From an uncultured Eubacteriales bacterium (GTDB lineage Bacteria; Bacillota; Clostridia; Lachnospirales; Lachnospiraceae): a DNA stretch of 41,204 bases. Below the pieces are notes generated by a model. It was given only the letters and a program-made list of their open reading frames with translations. It was not told the DNA's origin and ran no database searches. This document shows positions 1 to 8,310 of the stretch, in pieces. How positions within the stretch are numbered: the first letter of the stretch is position 1; each line of letters starts with the position of its first letter. The position numbers and the translations under genes were made by a program. The stretch lies in contig CATOIK010000021.1 in assembly GCA_951800645.1 (NCBI GenBank), positions 1-41,204 of the forward strand. The letters are read 5' to 3'.

Positions 1-124
1 CCCTCAAGATGAGTTATCCCATCGCAAGAGTAAGACCCCTTGAAGACGACGAGGTAGATAGGGCAGAGGTGGAAGTGTGGCAACACATGGAGCTGACTGT
101 CACTAATAGGTCGAGGGCTTAACC
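1..124 (+). rRNA. 23S ribosomal RNA, 3' end (partial)
   Basis: The first 124 bases match the conserved 3' terminus of bacterial 23S rRNA, including the sarcin-ricin-distal helix region and the terminal stretch CTAATAGGTCGAGGGCTTAA. The gene begins upstream of the window. The exact 3' end is set by analogy with other Firmicutes and may be off by a few bases. No 5S rRNA follows; the next 127 bases lead straight into a tRNA gene. Confidence 0.93.
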
Positions 125-251
125 AATGAGGTTTAGGGAGCGGTTAAAGAGAGGCTGAAAGCCGAAGAATGACCGCAAAACAGAATAACAATCGGATGAT
201 GATTTAATATGCAGTTTTGAGGGTATATGGAAACATAACTCTATTTAATAT

Positions 252-324
252 TCCTCGATAGCTCAGTCGGTAGAGCACGCGGCTGTTAACCGCGCTGTCG
301 TAGGTTCAAGTCCTACTCGGGGAG
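252..324 (+). tRNA. tRNA-Asn (GTT)
   Basis: A full cloverleaf folds. The 7-bp acceptor stem pairs TCCTCGA with TCGGGGA, the D-arm is GCTCAGTCGGTAGAGC, the anticodon GTT is at 285-287, the T-arm is GTAGGTTCAAGTCCTAC, and the discriminator is G. CCA is not encoded. It is the first of three tRNAs placed after the 23S gene, probably on the same rRNA transcript. Confidence 0.96.
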
Positions 325-349
325 TTTTTGCATATTTCAATGCAAATCC

Positions 350-421
350 GGCCCCATGGTCAAGCGGTTAAGACATCGCCCTTTCACGGCGGTAACACGA
401 GTTCGAATCTCGTTGGGGTCA
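350..421 (+). tRNA. tRNA-Glu (TTC)
   Basis: The cloverleaf has acceptor stem GGCCCCA/TGGGGTC, anticodon TTC at 383-385 in loop CTTTCAC, T-loop GTTCGAATC and discriminator A. CCA is not encoded. It lies 25 bases after tRNA-Asn with no promoter between them. Confidence 0.96.
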
Positions 422-464
422 TTTCACTGGAATATATTTCATTCCGGTGCATACAATACAATAT

Positions 465-535
465 GGCGACATAGCCAAGTGGTAAGGCGTGGGTCTGCAA
501 CACCCTGATCACCAGTTCAAATCTGGTTGTCGCCT
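465..535 (+). tRNA. tRNA-Cys (GCA)
   Basis: The acceptor stem pairs GGCGACA with TGTCGCC, the anticodon GCA is at 497-499 and the T-arm reads CCAGTTCAAATCTGG. The 71-nt length is usual for tRNA-Cys. A rho-independent terminator follows directly, so this is probably the last gene of the rRNA-tRNA operon. Confidence 0.95.
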
Positions 536-538
536 CTA

Positions 539-568
539 AGGAATCACAGAAATGTGGTTCCTTTTTTT
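539..568 (+). terminator. rho-independent terminator of the rRNA-tRNA operon
   Basis: A 10-bp stem pairs AGGAATCACA with TGTGGTTCCT (one G-T pair), with a GAAA tetraloop and a run of seven T. It starts four bases after tRNA-Cys. Confidence 0.9.
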
Positions 569-570
569 CA

Positions 571-631
571 TTTCATAGAAAAGTTCGCCCTATGAAACAA
601 AAACGCTCCGCGGGATGCGCACTTCGCGCTT
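571..631 (+). repeat. modular intergenic repeat, copy A (first module only)
   Basis: This stretch has the inverted arms TTTCATAG and CTATGAAA, followed by ACGCTCCGCGGGATGCGCAC and TTCGCGCTT. The same module recurs almost identically at 18202-18262 and in shortened form at 41053-41089. This copy lacks the second, three-hairpin module found in the other copies. It sits between the tRNA operon and the convergent regulator gene. Confidence 0.8.
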
Positions 632-675
632 ACTCTTTGCTCTTCTAAAATTTAAAGATAAAAAGCAAGTTAATA

Positions 676-710
676 CGCCCAACGAATCTCGCTGGGCGTG
701 TCTTTTCTTA
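676..710. terminator. hairpin between the tRNA operon and the regulator gene (terminator-like)
   Basis: ACGCCCA-A-CGA pairs with TCG-C-TGGGCGT around a 3-nt loop, followed on the plus strand by GTCTTTTCTT. It lies just beyond the stop codon of the minus-strand regulator. The better T-tract is on the plus strand; on the minus strand the hairpin has only a weak tail. Confidence 0.55.
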
Positions 711-725
711 ATTATATTAAAGAAA

Positions 726-1403
726 TCAATACCTAAAATCCACTTCTGACTCCATCAACTGAATCAGCATACCCTCATCCTCAATCACCAATTCTCTGCC
801 TGCTTTCTTTAAATACCCAAGCTGTTTTAATTTTGCCATAATCCGGGATACGGTTACCGGGTGGCAGCCTAAGTAGCGGGCCAGTTCTTCGTAGGTGTAG
901 AACTTGGGAATTACCGGCTTGCAGCCGGGGGAGCGGCGGCAGACAGACAGCAGGAGCTGGCAGAGGGCTGTGATCAGGGTTTCCTCGTGCATGTAGTGAA
1001 AATGATTGAGGGCCTCGGAATAGTTGTCAGACAGCGTCTGAATAAAAAACATATTAAAATCCATATTTGTCTGCAGCATATGGAAGAAGGTTTCATAATT
1101 GATCTGATACAGGACGCAGACGGTTTTCGTGACAATGGAAACATTGGTTCCTGACTGGAAGAATTTCTGGGTGCCAGGGGTAGTCAACAGGTGGTTGAAT
1201 CCAATCAGCCGCTTGGCGTGAAAATAAAGATAGATGTTTTCATCGCCTTTTCTGGTTAGGCTATTAAGGGAGCAAATGCCCTCGTCCAGCAGATAAACGC
1301 AGGCGCTGGGGGAAGGGGTACTGTGAAGTTTCAGATAATAGCCCTTCTTTGCTTCTATTCTTGTTCCGCTTTTTTTCAACATATCCCAAATGGTGTTGTC
1401 CAT
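726..1403 (-). CDS. Crp/Fnr-family transcriptional regulator
   Basis: A 225-residue protein with the Crp/Fnr layout: an N-terminal cyclic-nucleotide-binding-like beta barrel (about 15-130), a dimerisation helix, and a C-terminal winged helix. The helix-turn-helix is recognisable (EELARYLGCHPVTVSRIMAK, about 175-195). It lacks the N-terminal cysteine cluster of true FNR, so an iron-sulfur oxygen sensor is unlikely; the effector is unknown. The start at 1403 was chosen because AAGGAG lies 8 bases upstream; a longer reading to 1475 has no ribosome-binding site. It is divergent from the SLC13-trx-sulfotransferase operon, a common arrangement for a local regulator, so it probably controls that operon. 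The control link is inference. Confidence 0.88.
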   Translation of the reverse strand: MDNTIWDMLKKSGTRIEAKKGYYLKLHSTPSPSACVYLLDEGICSLNSLTRKGDENIYLYFHAKRLIGFNHLLTTPGTQKFFQSGTNVSIVTKTVCVLYQINYETFFHMLQTNMDFNMFFIQTLSDNYSEALNHFHYMHEETLITALCQLLLSVCRRSPGCKPVIPKFYTYEELARYLGCHPVTVSRIMAKLKQLGYLKKAGRELVIEDEGMLIQLMESEVDFRY

Positions 1404-1435
1404 AGTGTAAAGCTCCTTGCAACAGAGTAATTGTA

Positions 1436-1509
1436 TTGTATCACATTGCGAACAAAAATTCCACAAATATAACATGGACTATATTTTGTAATGAGAATTT
1501 ATGGTACAA
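1436..1509. promoter_or_regulatory. candidate operator/promoter region between the regulator and the SLC13 operon
   Basis: Two spaced inverted repeats lie in the divergent intergenic region: TTGT-N12-ACAA at 1436-1455 and TTGTA-N14-TACAA at 1486-1509. TACAAT at 1505-1510 is a possible -10 for the plus-strand operon, but no good -35 stands at the right distance. Crp/Fnr proteins bind spaced palindromes of this general kind. The assignment is weak. Confidence 0.3.
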
Positions 1510-1561
1510 TTAGCACAAAGTTATATATTTAACAATTAACATGAGAGAAGGAGTACACAAA

Positions 1562-3034
1562 ATGGCTAATGCAGTCGACAAAAAAGAGCGCATGTTGATG
1601 ATTCACGCTCTGATCGGTGCAGGTCTGATGCTTTTCTTCAGATACCTGCCCATCAACCTGCCGGAAGTAACCCCGGTTGGTATGGAAGTATTGGGAATCT
1701 TCTTAGGAACTCTCTATCTGTGGACCTTTGTTGATCCCATCTGGGGCAGCATTCTTTCTATTGGAATGCTGGGCTTCTCCAGTTACAGCAATATGAATGC
1801 TGTTTTAAGTGAGGCGTTTGGTTCCCCGGTAACCATTCAGGTACTGTTCATGCAGATTATGTCTGGCGGTTTGGCCATGTATAAAATCAGCGCATACATC
1901 GGCAGATACTTCCTGACCAGGAAGTTCACCAACGGTAAGCCCTGGCTGTTTATGGGTGTGATTTGCGTAGGATGCTATTTCATTGCAGGTTTCATTAACG
2001 CATTTACCCCCATTTTCGTGCTGTGGCCGGTTCTGTATGGAATCTTTGATGAGGTTGGTTACAAGAAGGGAGACGCATTCCCCAGAGTGGCTCTGACCAT
2101 GGTTGTTGTGGCTTCCCTGATTGGTTTCCCCATGGCGCCCTTTGCCCAGAATGGTCTGGCGCTCTTAAGCAACTTTGAGAAAATCTCTGCAGAGATGCCT
2201 GGCGGTCCGATTATTGTAAACAGCGGCGCATACCTGGCTATTGCTATTATCCTGGGTATGATTATGATTGTAGCAGCAGTTCTGTTCTGTAAGTTTGTGC
2301 TTCGCCCGGATGTTTCCAAGATGAAACAGTTTGATGTAGAAAGCCTGAACAGAAACCCGCTTCCGCCCATGAACGCACAGCAGAAAGCTTACTGCATAGG
2401 CTTTATACTGGTTATCTTAGGCCTGATGCTGCCGTCCCTGTTCCCGACTTTGCCGGGTATGGCATTTTTGAAGCCGGCTGTTTATGGTATCGCTATGATT
2501 GCAGTTGCAATTATGGCTGCTATCCGTATTAAAGGCGAACCCATCATGGATATTGCAAAGGTACTGTCTACCAACATGAGCTGGGGTGCATACTTCATCA
2601 TCGTGGCAGCAGTATTCCTGGGAAGCGTTCTGACCAATCCGGCTACCGGCGTCTCCGCTTTCCTGGCTTACATACTGTCCCCGATTTTCCAGGGCATGTC
2701 CCCGGTAGTGTTTATCATCCTGATTCTGGCAATGGGCGGTGTGCTTACCAATATCTGCAACAGCCTGGTTATCGGTATGATCTTACAGCCGATCATCATT
2801 ACCTATTGTGTTCAGACCGGCGCAGATCCCAGACCGATCGTAACCCTGATGATTCAGTTCGTACTTCTGTCTGCAGCAGTTACCCCGGCGGCTTCTCCGT
2901 TTGCGGCAATCCTGCACAGCAACAAAGAATGGATCCCCACCAAGTATGTGTACAAGTACACTTTGCCTATCGTACTGATTGAGCTGATTATCACCCTGCT
3001 GGTTGGTATTCCCCTGGCAAACATCCTTCTGTAA
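1562..3034 (+). CDS. SLC13 (DASS) family anion permease
   Basis: A 490-residue, very hydrophobic protein with about 11-12 predicted membrane spans, resembling the divalent anion:Na+ symporter (SLC13) group. Members carry dicarboxylates, sulfate or other organic anions. Family-like features are the internally related halves and conserved polar turns such as TNPATGVSA (about 365-373) and TPAASPFAA (about 450-458). The start at 1562 has GAAGGAG 8 bases upstream; an earlier ATG at 1541 overlaps that site. As first gene of an operon with thioredoxin genes and aryl-sulfate sulfotransferases, it may import an organosulfate, a sulfonate or sulfate. The substrate cannot be read from sequence, and a C4-dicarboxylate is the main alternative. 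Confidence 0.82.
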   Translation: MANAVDKKERMLMIHALIGAGLMLFFRYLPINLPEVTPVGMEVLGIFLGTLYLWTFVDPIWGSILSIGMLGFSSYSNMNAVLSEAFGSPVTIQVLFMQIMSGGLAMYKISAYIGRYFLTRKFTNGKPWLFMGVICVGCYFIAGFINAFTPIFVLWPVLYGIFDEVGYKKGDAFPRVALTMVVVASLIGFPMAPFAQNGLALLSNFEKISAEMPGGPIIVNSGAYLAIAIILGMIMIVAAVLFCKFVLRPDVSKMKQFDVESLNRNPLPPMNAQQKAYCIGFILVILGLMLPSLFPTLPGMAFLKPAVYGIAMIAVAIMAAIRIKGEPIMDIAKVLSTNMSWGAYFIIVAAVFLGSVLTNPATGVSAFLAYILSPIFQGMSPVVFIILILAMGGVLTNICNSLVIGMILQPIIITYCVQTGADPRPIVTLMIQFVLLSAAVTPAASPFAAILHSNKEWIPTKYVYKYTLPIVLIELIITLLVGIPLANILL

Positions 3035-3080
3035 AGCCAAAAGGATTATCGGCCTGATTAAGATCAGTAAATTTATGGAA

Positions 3081-3108
3081 GATAGAGGATTCCTGCGGGG
3101 CCTCTATC
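3081..3108 (+). other. perfect hairpin between the permease and trxB
   Basis: GATAGAGG and CCTCTATC form an 8-bp perfect stem around a 12-nt loop, with no T-tract. It lies between the SLC13 stop codon and the trxB ribosome-binding site. It may be an RNA processing or stability element that sets different levels of the membrane protein and the soluble enzymes. This is structural evidence only. Confidence 0.45.
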
Positions 3109-3135
3109 CCTGTCAAAAAGAGAGGAGAATGAGAA

Positions 3136-4059
3136 ATGGCCCAGTATGATGTAATTATTATTGGCGCAGGCCCGGCTGGCATGACTGCTGCAATTTACGC
3201 AGCACGGGCTGACATGCAGGTGTTGATGTTAGACAAGCTGGCTCCCGGCGGACAGATCATCAATACCAACGAGATCCAGAACTACACTGGAGTTGGCACT
3301 GTAAACGGCGCAGAGCTGGCTTACCAGATGTTTGAGCATACCCAGCAGTTCGATGCCATCACCTTTGATTATGCAACGGTAAAAGAGGTGAAGGACAACG
3401 GTGCAGAGAAAGTGGTTCTGTGCGAGGAGGACGGCAAGGAGTTTACTGCCAGGTCTGTTATCCTGGCTACTGGCACCCGCCCCAGATGTCTGGAGATTCC
3501 GGGTGAAGACAAGTTCCGCGGAAACGGCATTAGCTGGTGTGCAATCTGCGATGGCGCTCAGTACCGGGACAAAGATGTGGTGGTAATCGGCGGCGGCAAC
3601 TCTGCTGTGGAGGAATCTATCTTCCTGGCGGGCATCGTAAAGTCTCTGACTATTGTTACCATGTTTGACCTGACTGCAGATCCGATTGCCTGTGACAAGC
3701 TGCGCGCCATGGAAAATGTAACCGTCTACCCATACCAGGATATTCTGGAGTTTGTTGGAGATACCAAGCTGGAAGGCGTACACTTTAAGTCTACCAAGAC
3801 CGGCGAGGAGAACACCGTAAAGTGCGATGGTGTGTTCGAGTACATCGGCTTGACTCCCACTACTGAGTGCTTCAAGTCTCTGGGCGTGCTGAACCAGTTT
3901 GGCTATGTTGAGGTAAATGACCGGATGGCTACGAAGGTTCCGGGCGTCTTCGGCGCTGGAGACTGCGTAACCAAGAACCTGCGCCAGGTAATCACCGCTT
4001 GTGCAGACGGCGCTATCGCAGCGCAGGAGTCATCTCACTATGTCAAAAACCAGGCGTAA
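3136..4059 (+). CDS. trxB: thioredoxin reductase (NADPH/FAD)
   Basis: A 307-residue low-molecular-weight thioredoxin reductase of usual length. The N-terminal FAD fold has GAGPAGMTAA (11-20). The redox-active pair is Cys135 and Cys138 in WCAICDG. The NAD(P)-binding Rossmann motif GGGNSAVEE follows, and a C-terminal FAD motif GVFGAGD is near 275. It reduces thioredoxin at the cost of NAD(P)H. The GGAG site lies about 9 bases upstream. It is directly followed by a thioredoxin gene and the two sulfotransferase genes, so it looks like the dedicated electron donor for this locus rather than only a housekeeping copy. Whether the genome has another trxB cannot be seen here. Confidence 0.95.
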   Translation: MAQYDVIIIGAGPAGMTAAIYAARADMQVLMLDKLAPGGQIINTNEIQNYTGVGTVNGAELAYQMFEHTQQFDAITFDYATVKEVKDNGAEKVVLCEEDGKEFTARSVILATGTRPRCLEIPGEDKFRGNGISWCAICDGAQYRDKDVVVIGGGNSAVEESIFLAGIVKSLTIVTMFDLTADPIACDKLRAMENVTVYPYQDILEFVGDTKLEGVHFKSTKTGEENTVKCDGVFEYIGLTPTTECFKSLGVLNQFGYVEVNDRMATKVPGVFGAGDCVTKNLRQVITACADGAIAAQESSHYVKNQA

Positions 4060-4106
4060 AATCTAGAACACAATACTATACAATGAACCACAAGGAGGAA
4101 CTTATC

Positions 4107-4418
4107 ATGTTAAAAGAAGTAAACAGTGTTGAATTTAAAGAATTGGCTGACAAAGGTCTGGTTCTGGCAGACTTTTTTTCCACCACCTGCGGCCCCTGCA
4201 AAATGTTGGGCTTCGTGTTAAAGGATGTTGAGAAAGAGTTTGGGGATGATCTGACCATTCTGAAGGTAGACTTCGATCAGAACAAAGAGCTGACTGCTGA
4301 GTACAGCGTAGCCGGTTACCCGACTTTGATCCTGTTAAAGGACGGCGTTGAGGTAAAACGGCTTCAGGGTTTACAGCAGAAGCCAATGATTGTAAATATG
4401 GTAAAGGAAGCTCTGTAG
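4107..4418 (+). CDS. trxA: thioredoxin with atypical TCGPC active site
   Basis: A 103-residue thioredoxin fold. The dithiol is Cys28-Gly-Pro-Cys31, the cis-proline loop is AGYPTL, and the beta-3/alpha-2 region is usual. The residue before the first cysteine is Thr27, where classical thioredoxins have Trp (WCGPC), so partner contacts may be altered. AAGGAGG lies 8 bases before the ATG; a longer reading from 3999 overlaps trxB and has no support. It is reduced by the adjacent TrxB. Placed between trxB and two aryl-sulfate sulfotransferase genes, it may act as dithiol donor or sulfuryl acceptor in that chemistry, which is inference. General protein disulfide reduction is the alternative. Confidence 0.93.
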   Translation: MLKEVNSVEFKELADKGLVLADFFSTTCGPCKMLGFVLKDVEKEFGDDLTILKVDFDQNKELTAEYSVAGYPTLILLKDGVEVKRLQGLQQKPMIVNMVKEAL

Positions 4419-4471
4419 TATCCAATATAAGGAAGCATAACACAAAACATATATAATGGAGGGAAACAACC

Positions 4472-6346
4472 ATGGGCGTTAATTACACATTAGAGAAGCA
4501 TCTGATTGACCGTCAGTACGAGGCTGAGCAGGCAATGCTTAAAGAGTTCGAGGCTGGCAATTACACCATCCAGAATCCGCTGGTAAAGTACAACCTGTAT
4601 GAGATCAGCCCCCTGTCTGCAGTGGTTTGCTTTGAGACTGAGGAAGAAACCGCAGTTACCATTACCGTATTCGGTAAGACCAAACAGGCTGACATGAGCC
4701 ACACCTTCCCGAAGGCAAAGAAGCATGTGCTTCCGGTTTTAGGCCTGTACTCTGACTATGCCAACAAGGTTGAAATCCGCGCATACCGGGGTGAGTCCAA
4801 TGTAATCACCATTGATGTTCCGGATGTATACGAAGGCAAGAAGGTAATCCACTACATGGATACTACTCCGGAGTATTTACAGGACAATGTAATCCTGGTT
4901 TCTCCGGCTGGTGAGGATCTGGCTTCCGCGTTTGACTATGCCGGTGATGCAAGATGGCATATGAATGTAGCCTGCGTATTCGATGTTAAGAGACTGAAAA
5001 ATGGCAACCTGATTATGGGTTCCAGCCGTCTGCTGAAAATGCCCTACTACATGTCCGGTCTGTATGAGATCAGCCCCTGCGGAAAGATCTACAAAGAGTT
5101 CCGTGTGCCGGGCGGCTACCATCACGATGAGTTTGAGATGGAAGACGGCAATCTGCTGTGCCTGACTGAGGACTTAGAGAGCGATACCGTTGAGGATATG
5201 TGCATTCTGTTGGACCGCAATACCGGTGAGATCTTAAAGACCTGGGATTACAAGAAATTCCTGGATCCCAAGACTGTAAGCCATTCCGGAAGCTGGTCTG
5301 AGGAAGACTGGTTCCACAACAACGCAGTATGGTACGACAAGAACACCAATTCCTTAACATTCTCCGGCCGTCACATCGACAGTATGGTAAATATCGACTT
5401 TGAGACTGGCGAGCTGAACTGGATTATTGGCGATCCGGCTGGCTGGCCCCAGGAGATGGTTGATAAATATTTCTTTAAACCGGTTGGCAACAACTTTGGC
5501 TGGCAGTATGAGCAGCATGCCAATGTTATCACCCCCAACGGCGATGTAATGTGCTTTGACAACCATCACTACGGCTGCAAGCAGGTGGATCGTGATGTAA
5601 AAAATATCGCAGCAAAAGACAACTACTCCAGAGGCGTGCGGTATCGCATCAACACCAAGGATATGACTATTGAGCAGGTTTGGGAGTATGGCAAGGACAA
5701 GGGCGCAGAGTTCTTCTCCCCATACATCTGTAATGTAGAGTACTACAACGAGGGACACTACATGGTTCACTCCGGCGGTATCGCTTACGATCAGGACGGC
5801 AATCCGTCTGAGGCTCTGGGCGCATTCGCTAAGGATATGGGCGGCGATCTGCACAGCATTACTGTTGAGGTTTGCGACAACAAGAAGAAACTGGAAATGG
5901 ACTGCCCCGGCAACTACTATCGCGCAGAGAAGTTGAAGCTCTACACCGACGGCATTAACTTAGAGCTTGGCAAGGGCCAGCTTCTGGGCGAGATGGGTCA
6001 CACCAAAGAGTTTGACACCGACATCCCCATGGAGAGCTGCGGCGAGATGCTTCCGGAAATCTACAACGCAAGGATTGTAGAGGAAGTTGACCGCTTCACC
6101 TTCTTCTCCAGATTTGAGAAGGGCCAGTTGGTTATGATGCTGTTGGAGCAGGGCGATGAGGTTCACAGATACTACATCTCCACTACGGCTGTGGCTTACC
6201 TGGCTATGTGCTGCGGAACCTTCCTGGATTCTGACGAGCGCAATACCAAGACCAGCGTAAACAAGACCGGCTTAAAGGGTACCTACGATGTAAGAGTGAT
6301 CGTGGATGACAAGAAATATGAGACCGGCGTTCAGATTCACTGCTAA
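4472..6346 (+). CDS. aryl-sulfate sulfotransferase (ASST family), paralogue 1
   Basis: A 624-residue protein of the PAPS-independent arylsulfotransferase family, which moves a sulfuryl group from one phenolic sulfate to another acceptor through a sulfohistidine. An N-terminal beta domain (about 1-125) precedes a six-bladed propeller. Family signatures are GYHHDEFEMEDGNLL (about 211-225), DWFHNNAVWYD (His282), YEQHA (His349), SRGVRYRI (Arg387) and GHYMVHSGG (His429, His433); all are shared with the next gene. There is no signal peptide, unlike the periplasmic enterobacterial AssT, so it should be cytoplasmic. GGAGG precedes the ATG. Donor and acceptor are unknown, and the adjacent trxAB and asrABC suggest a link to sulfite production. 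Confidence 0.9.
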   Translation: MGVNYTLEKHLIDRQYEAEQAMLKEFEAGNYTIQNPLVKYNLYEISPLSAVVCFETEEETAVTITVFGKTKQADMSHTFPKAKKHVLPVLGLYSDYANKVEIRAYRGESNVITIDVPDVYEGKKVIHYMDTTPEYLQDNVILVSPAGEDLASAFDYAGDARWHMNVACVFDVKRLKNGNLIMGSSRLLKMPYYMSGLYEISPCGKIYKEFRVPGGYHHDEFEMEDGNLLCLTEDLESDTVEDMCILLDRNTGEILKTWDYKKFLDPKTVSHSGSWSEEDWFHNNAVWYDKNTNSLTFSGRHIDSMVNIDFETGELNWIIGDPAGWPQEMVDKYFFKPVGNNFGWQYEQHANVITPNGDVMCFDNHHYGCKQVDRDVKNIAAKDNYSRGVRYRINTKDMTIEQVWEYGKDKGAEFFSPYICNVEYYNEGHYMVHSGGIAYDQDGNPSEALGAFAKDMGGDLHSITVEVCDNKKKLEMDCPGNYYRAEKLKLYTDGINLELGKGQLLGEMGHTKEFDTDIPMESCGEMLPEIYNARIVEEVDRFTFFSRFEKGQLVMMLLEQGDEVHRYYISTTAVAYLAMCCGTFLDSDERNTKTSVNKTGLKGTYDVRVIVDDKKYETGVQIHC

Positions 6347-6357
6347 TTTTAGAAATG

Positions 6358-6400
6358 GGACAGACGGCGGGGCGCTCTGAAAAGAGAGCCCCAGTCTGTC
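6358..6400 (+). other. long hairpin between the two sulfotransferase genes
   Basis: GACAGAC pairs with GTCTGTC, and inside it GGGGC and CTCT pair with GCCCC and AGAG. There is no T-run, and the ribosome-binding site AAGGAGG follows about 6 bases later. It is likely an RNA processing or stability hairpin between co-transcribed genes rather than a terminator. Confidence 0.5.
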
Positions 6401-6421
6401 TCCGGCAAGGAGGATATAGAA

Positions 6422-8302
6422 ATGGGTGTTTTATACAAAGAGATGGAACACATTATTGACCGTCAGTACGAAGCTGAGAAAGCGTTTCTGGCAGAGTACG
6501 AAAAGGGAAGCTATACCATTGAGAATCCTTATGTGGTAGTAAATCCGTATCTGATCGCACCTCTGACAGCTCTGGTAATGTTTGAGGCTGAAAAACCGGC
6601 ATTTGCCAAGATTACCGTAAAAGGCAAGGACGCAGCAGGCGATTACATGTACCGTCCGGCCAGCCATATGACCCATATGGTGCTGCCGATCTACGGCTTG
6701 TACGATGATTATGAAAACACCGTTGTAATTGAACTGAGCACTGGTGAGACCAAGGAGTTAAAGATTCAGACTGAGGCTGCTTCTGAAAAGCTGAAAAAGC
6801 CAACCAGCATGAAGACCACTCCCGAATACTTCGGAGACAGCATGATGTTTGTAAGCCCCACCAGCCCGGCTTACACCGCAGCCTACGACTATGCCGGCGA
6901 TGCCAGATGGTACAACACCTTAAACCTGGCATTTGATTTAAAGAGAGCCAGAAATGGCCGCCTGTTTGTAGGTACGGATCGTCTGGTAGCTCCGCCCTAT
7001 CATACCACCGGCATTTATGAGATGGGTATGATCGGTAAGATTTATAAAGAGTTCCGGATTCCGGGCGGTTACCATCATGACGAGTGGGAAATGGAGAACG
7101 GCAATATCCTGATCTTAAGCCAGATTCTGGAGCGGGGTACAGTTGAGGACTACTGTGTGATGGTAGACCGGGAGACCGGTGAAATCCTAAAAACCTGGGA
7201 TCACCAGGAGGTGCTTCCTGTATATCCTACAGGCGGATCCGGAAGCCAGGACGCTCATGACTGGTTCCACAACAATGCGGTTTGGTACGACAAGAAGACC
7301 AACTCCCTGACCTTCTCTGGCCGTCACCAGGACATTATTATCAACCGGGATTTTGAGACCGGAAAGCTGAACTGGATCATTGGTGATCCGGAAGGATGGC
7401 CGGAGGATATGCAGAAGTATTTCTTCAAGCCGGTAGGAGAAGGCGAGTTTGACTGGCAGTACGAGCAGCATGCATGTATGGTTCTTCCTAACGGCGACAT
7501 CATGTGCTTTGATAACGGTCATTGGAGATCTAAAGTAAAAGAAAATTACTGGCCAGCTAAGGATAACTTCTCCAGAGGCGTTATCTACCGGATCAACACC
7601 GATGATATGACCATTCAGCAGGTATGGCAGTACGGCAAGGAGCGGGGAGCTGAATTCTTTTCCACCTACATCTGCAACTGCGAATACTATGAGGACGGCC
7701 ATTATCTGGTTCACTCCGGCGGTATTGGAAAGAAAGGCGACGAGTACCTGAACTTCCCTGGCGCAAGTCTGGTGGATGAGATCGAGAGCGGCGAGGTACA
7801 GTTAAGCTCCATCACTGTAGAAGTGAAAGACGATGTGGTAATGTACGAGATGCATCTGCCGGCTAACTATTACCGTGCAGAGAAGCTTCATCTGTATGAT
7901 GAGGGAGACCGTCTGACCTTCGGTAAGGGTCAGCTATTAGGCCACATCACTGCTACGGAGGAATTTATGACTGAGGCTCCGGCAGAGCCGGCCGGCATGA
8001 TTCCGGATGACTATAAGACCAAGATCGCAAAAGAGGCCGACCGTGTAGTATTCAAGGCCAGCTTCGATAAGGGAACTTTGGTAATGCTTAATTTAGAGGG
8101 TAAGAACGGAACCCCTACCCGTCATTATTTTGTTCCTACTACAAAGCGTCCGTTCCTGGCTATGTGCGTAGGCACCTTCCTGGAACATGATGCCAGAGCG
8201 GTAGAGTTCCCGGTAGGCACCGAGAATATCCCCGGCGAGTATGAGATCACCGTTACGGTTGATGATAAGAAATACGAGACTGGCGTAACGCTGAATGTAT
8301 GA
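6422..8302 (+). CDS. aryl-sulfate sulfotransferase (ASST family), paralogue 2
   Basis: A 626-residue paralogue of the preceding protein, co-linear over its whole length. It has YHHDEWEMENGNILIL, DWFHNNAVWYD (His283), YEQHACMVLPNGD (His350) and GHYLVHSGG (His427, His431). No signal peptide or membrane span is seen. Both copies keep every histidine that could serve as the sulfuryl carrier, so both are probably active. Divergence is spread through the acceptor-side loops, which suggests different substrates; a hetero-oligomer is an alternative, since family members form dimers. AAGGAGG precedes the ATG. A strong hairpin follows the stop codon, so this is probably the last gene of the operon that starts at 1562. 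Confidence 0.9.
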   Translation: MGVLYKEMEHIIDRQYEAEKAFLAEYEKGSYTIENPYVVVNPYLIAPLTALVMFEAEKPAFAKITVKGKDAAGDYMYRPASHMTHMVLPIYGLYDDYENTVVIELSTGETKELKIQTEAASEKLKKPTSMKTTPEYFGDSMMFVSPTSPAYTAAYDYAGDARWYNTLNLAFDLKRARNGRLFVGTDRLVAPPYHTTGIYEMGMIGKIYKEFRIPGGYHHDEWEMENGNILILSQILERGTVEDYCVMVDRETGEILKTWDHQEVLPVYPTGGSGSQDAHDWFHNNAVWYDKKTNSLTFSGRHQDIIINRDFETGKLNWIIGDPEGWPEDMQKYFFKPVGEGEFDWQYEQHACMVLPNGDIMCFDNGHWRSKVKENYWPAKDNFSRGVIYRINTDDMTIQQVWQYGKERGAEFFSTYICNCEYYEDGHYLVHSGGIGKKGDEYLNFPGASLVDEIESGEVQLSSITVEVKDDVVMYEMHLPANYYRAEKLHLYDEGDRLTFGKGQLLGHITATEEFMTEAPAEPAGMIPDDYKTKIAKEADRVVFKASFDKGTLVMLNLEGKNGTPTRHYFVPTTKRPFLAMCVGTFLEHDARAVEFPVGTENIPGEYEITVTVDDKKYETGVTLNV

Positions 8303-8310
8303 CAAATTTT

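Noticed and set aside
571..631. Repeat copy A as a possible insertion sequence end or CRISPR unit
   Set aside because: There is no transposase, target duplication or regular spacer arrangement; copies are single, far apart and differ by modules.
5354..5854. Long antisense reading frames inside the sulfotransferase, asr and other genes
   Set aside because: They mirror the codon structure of well-supported genes on the other strand, have no ribosome-binding sites and encode no recognisable domains.
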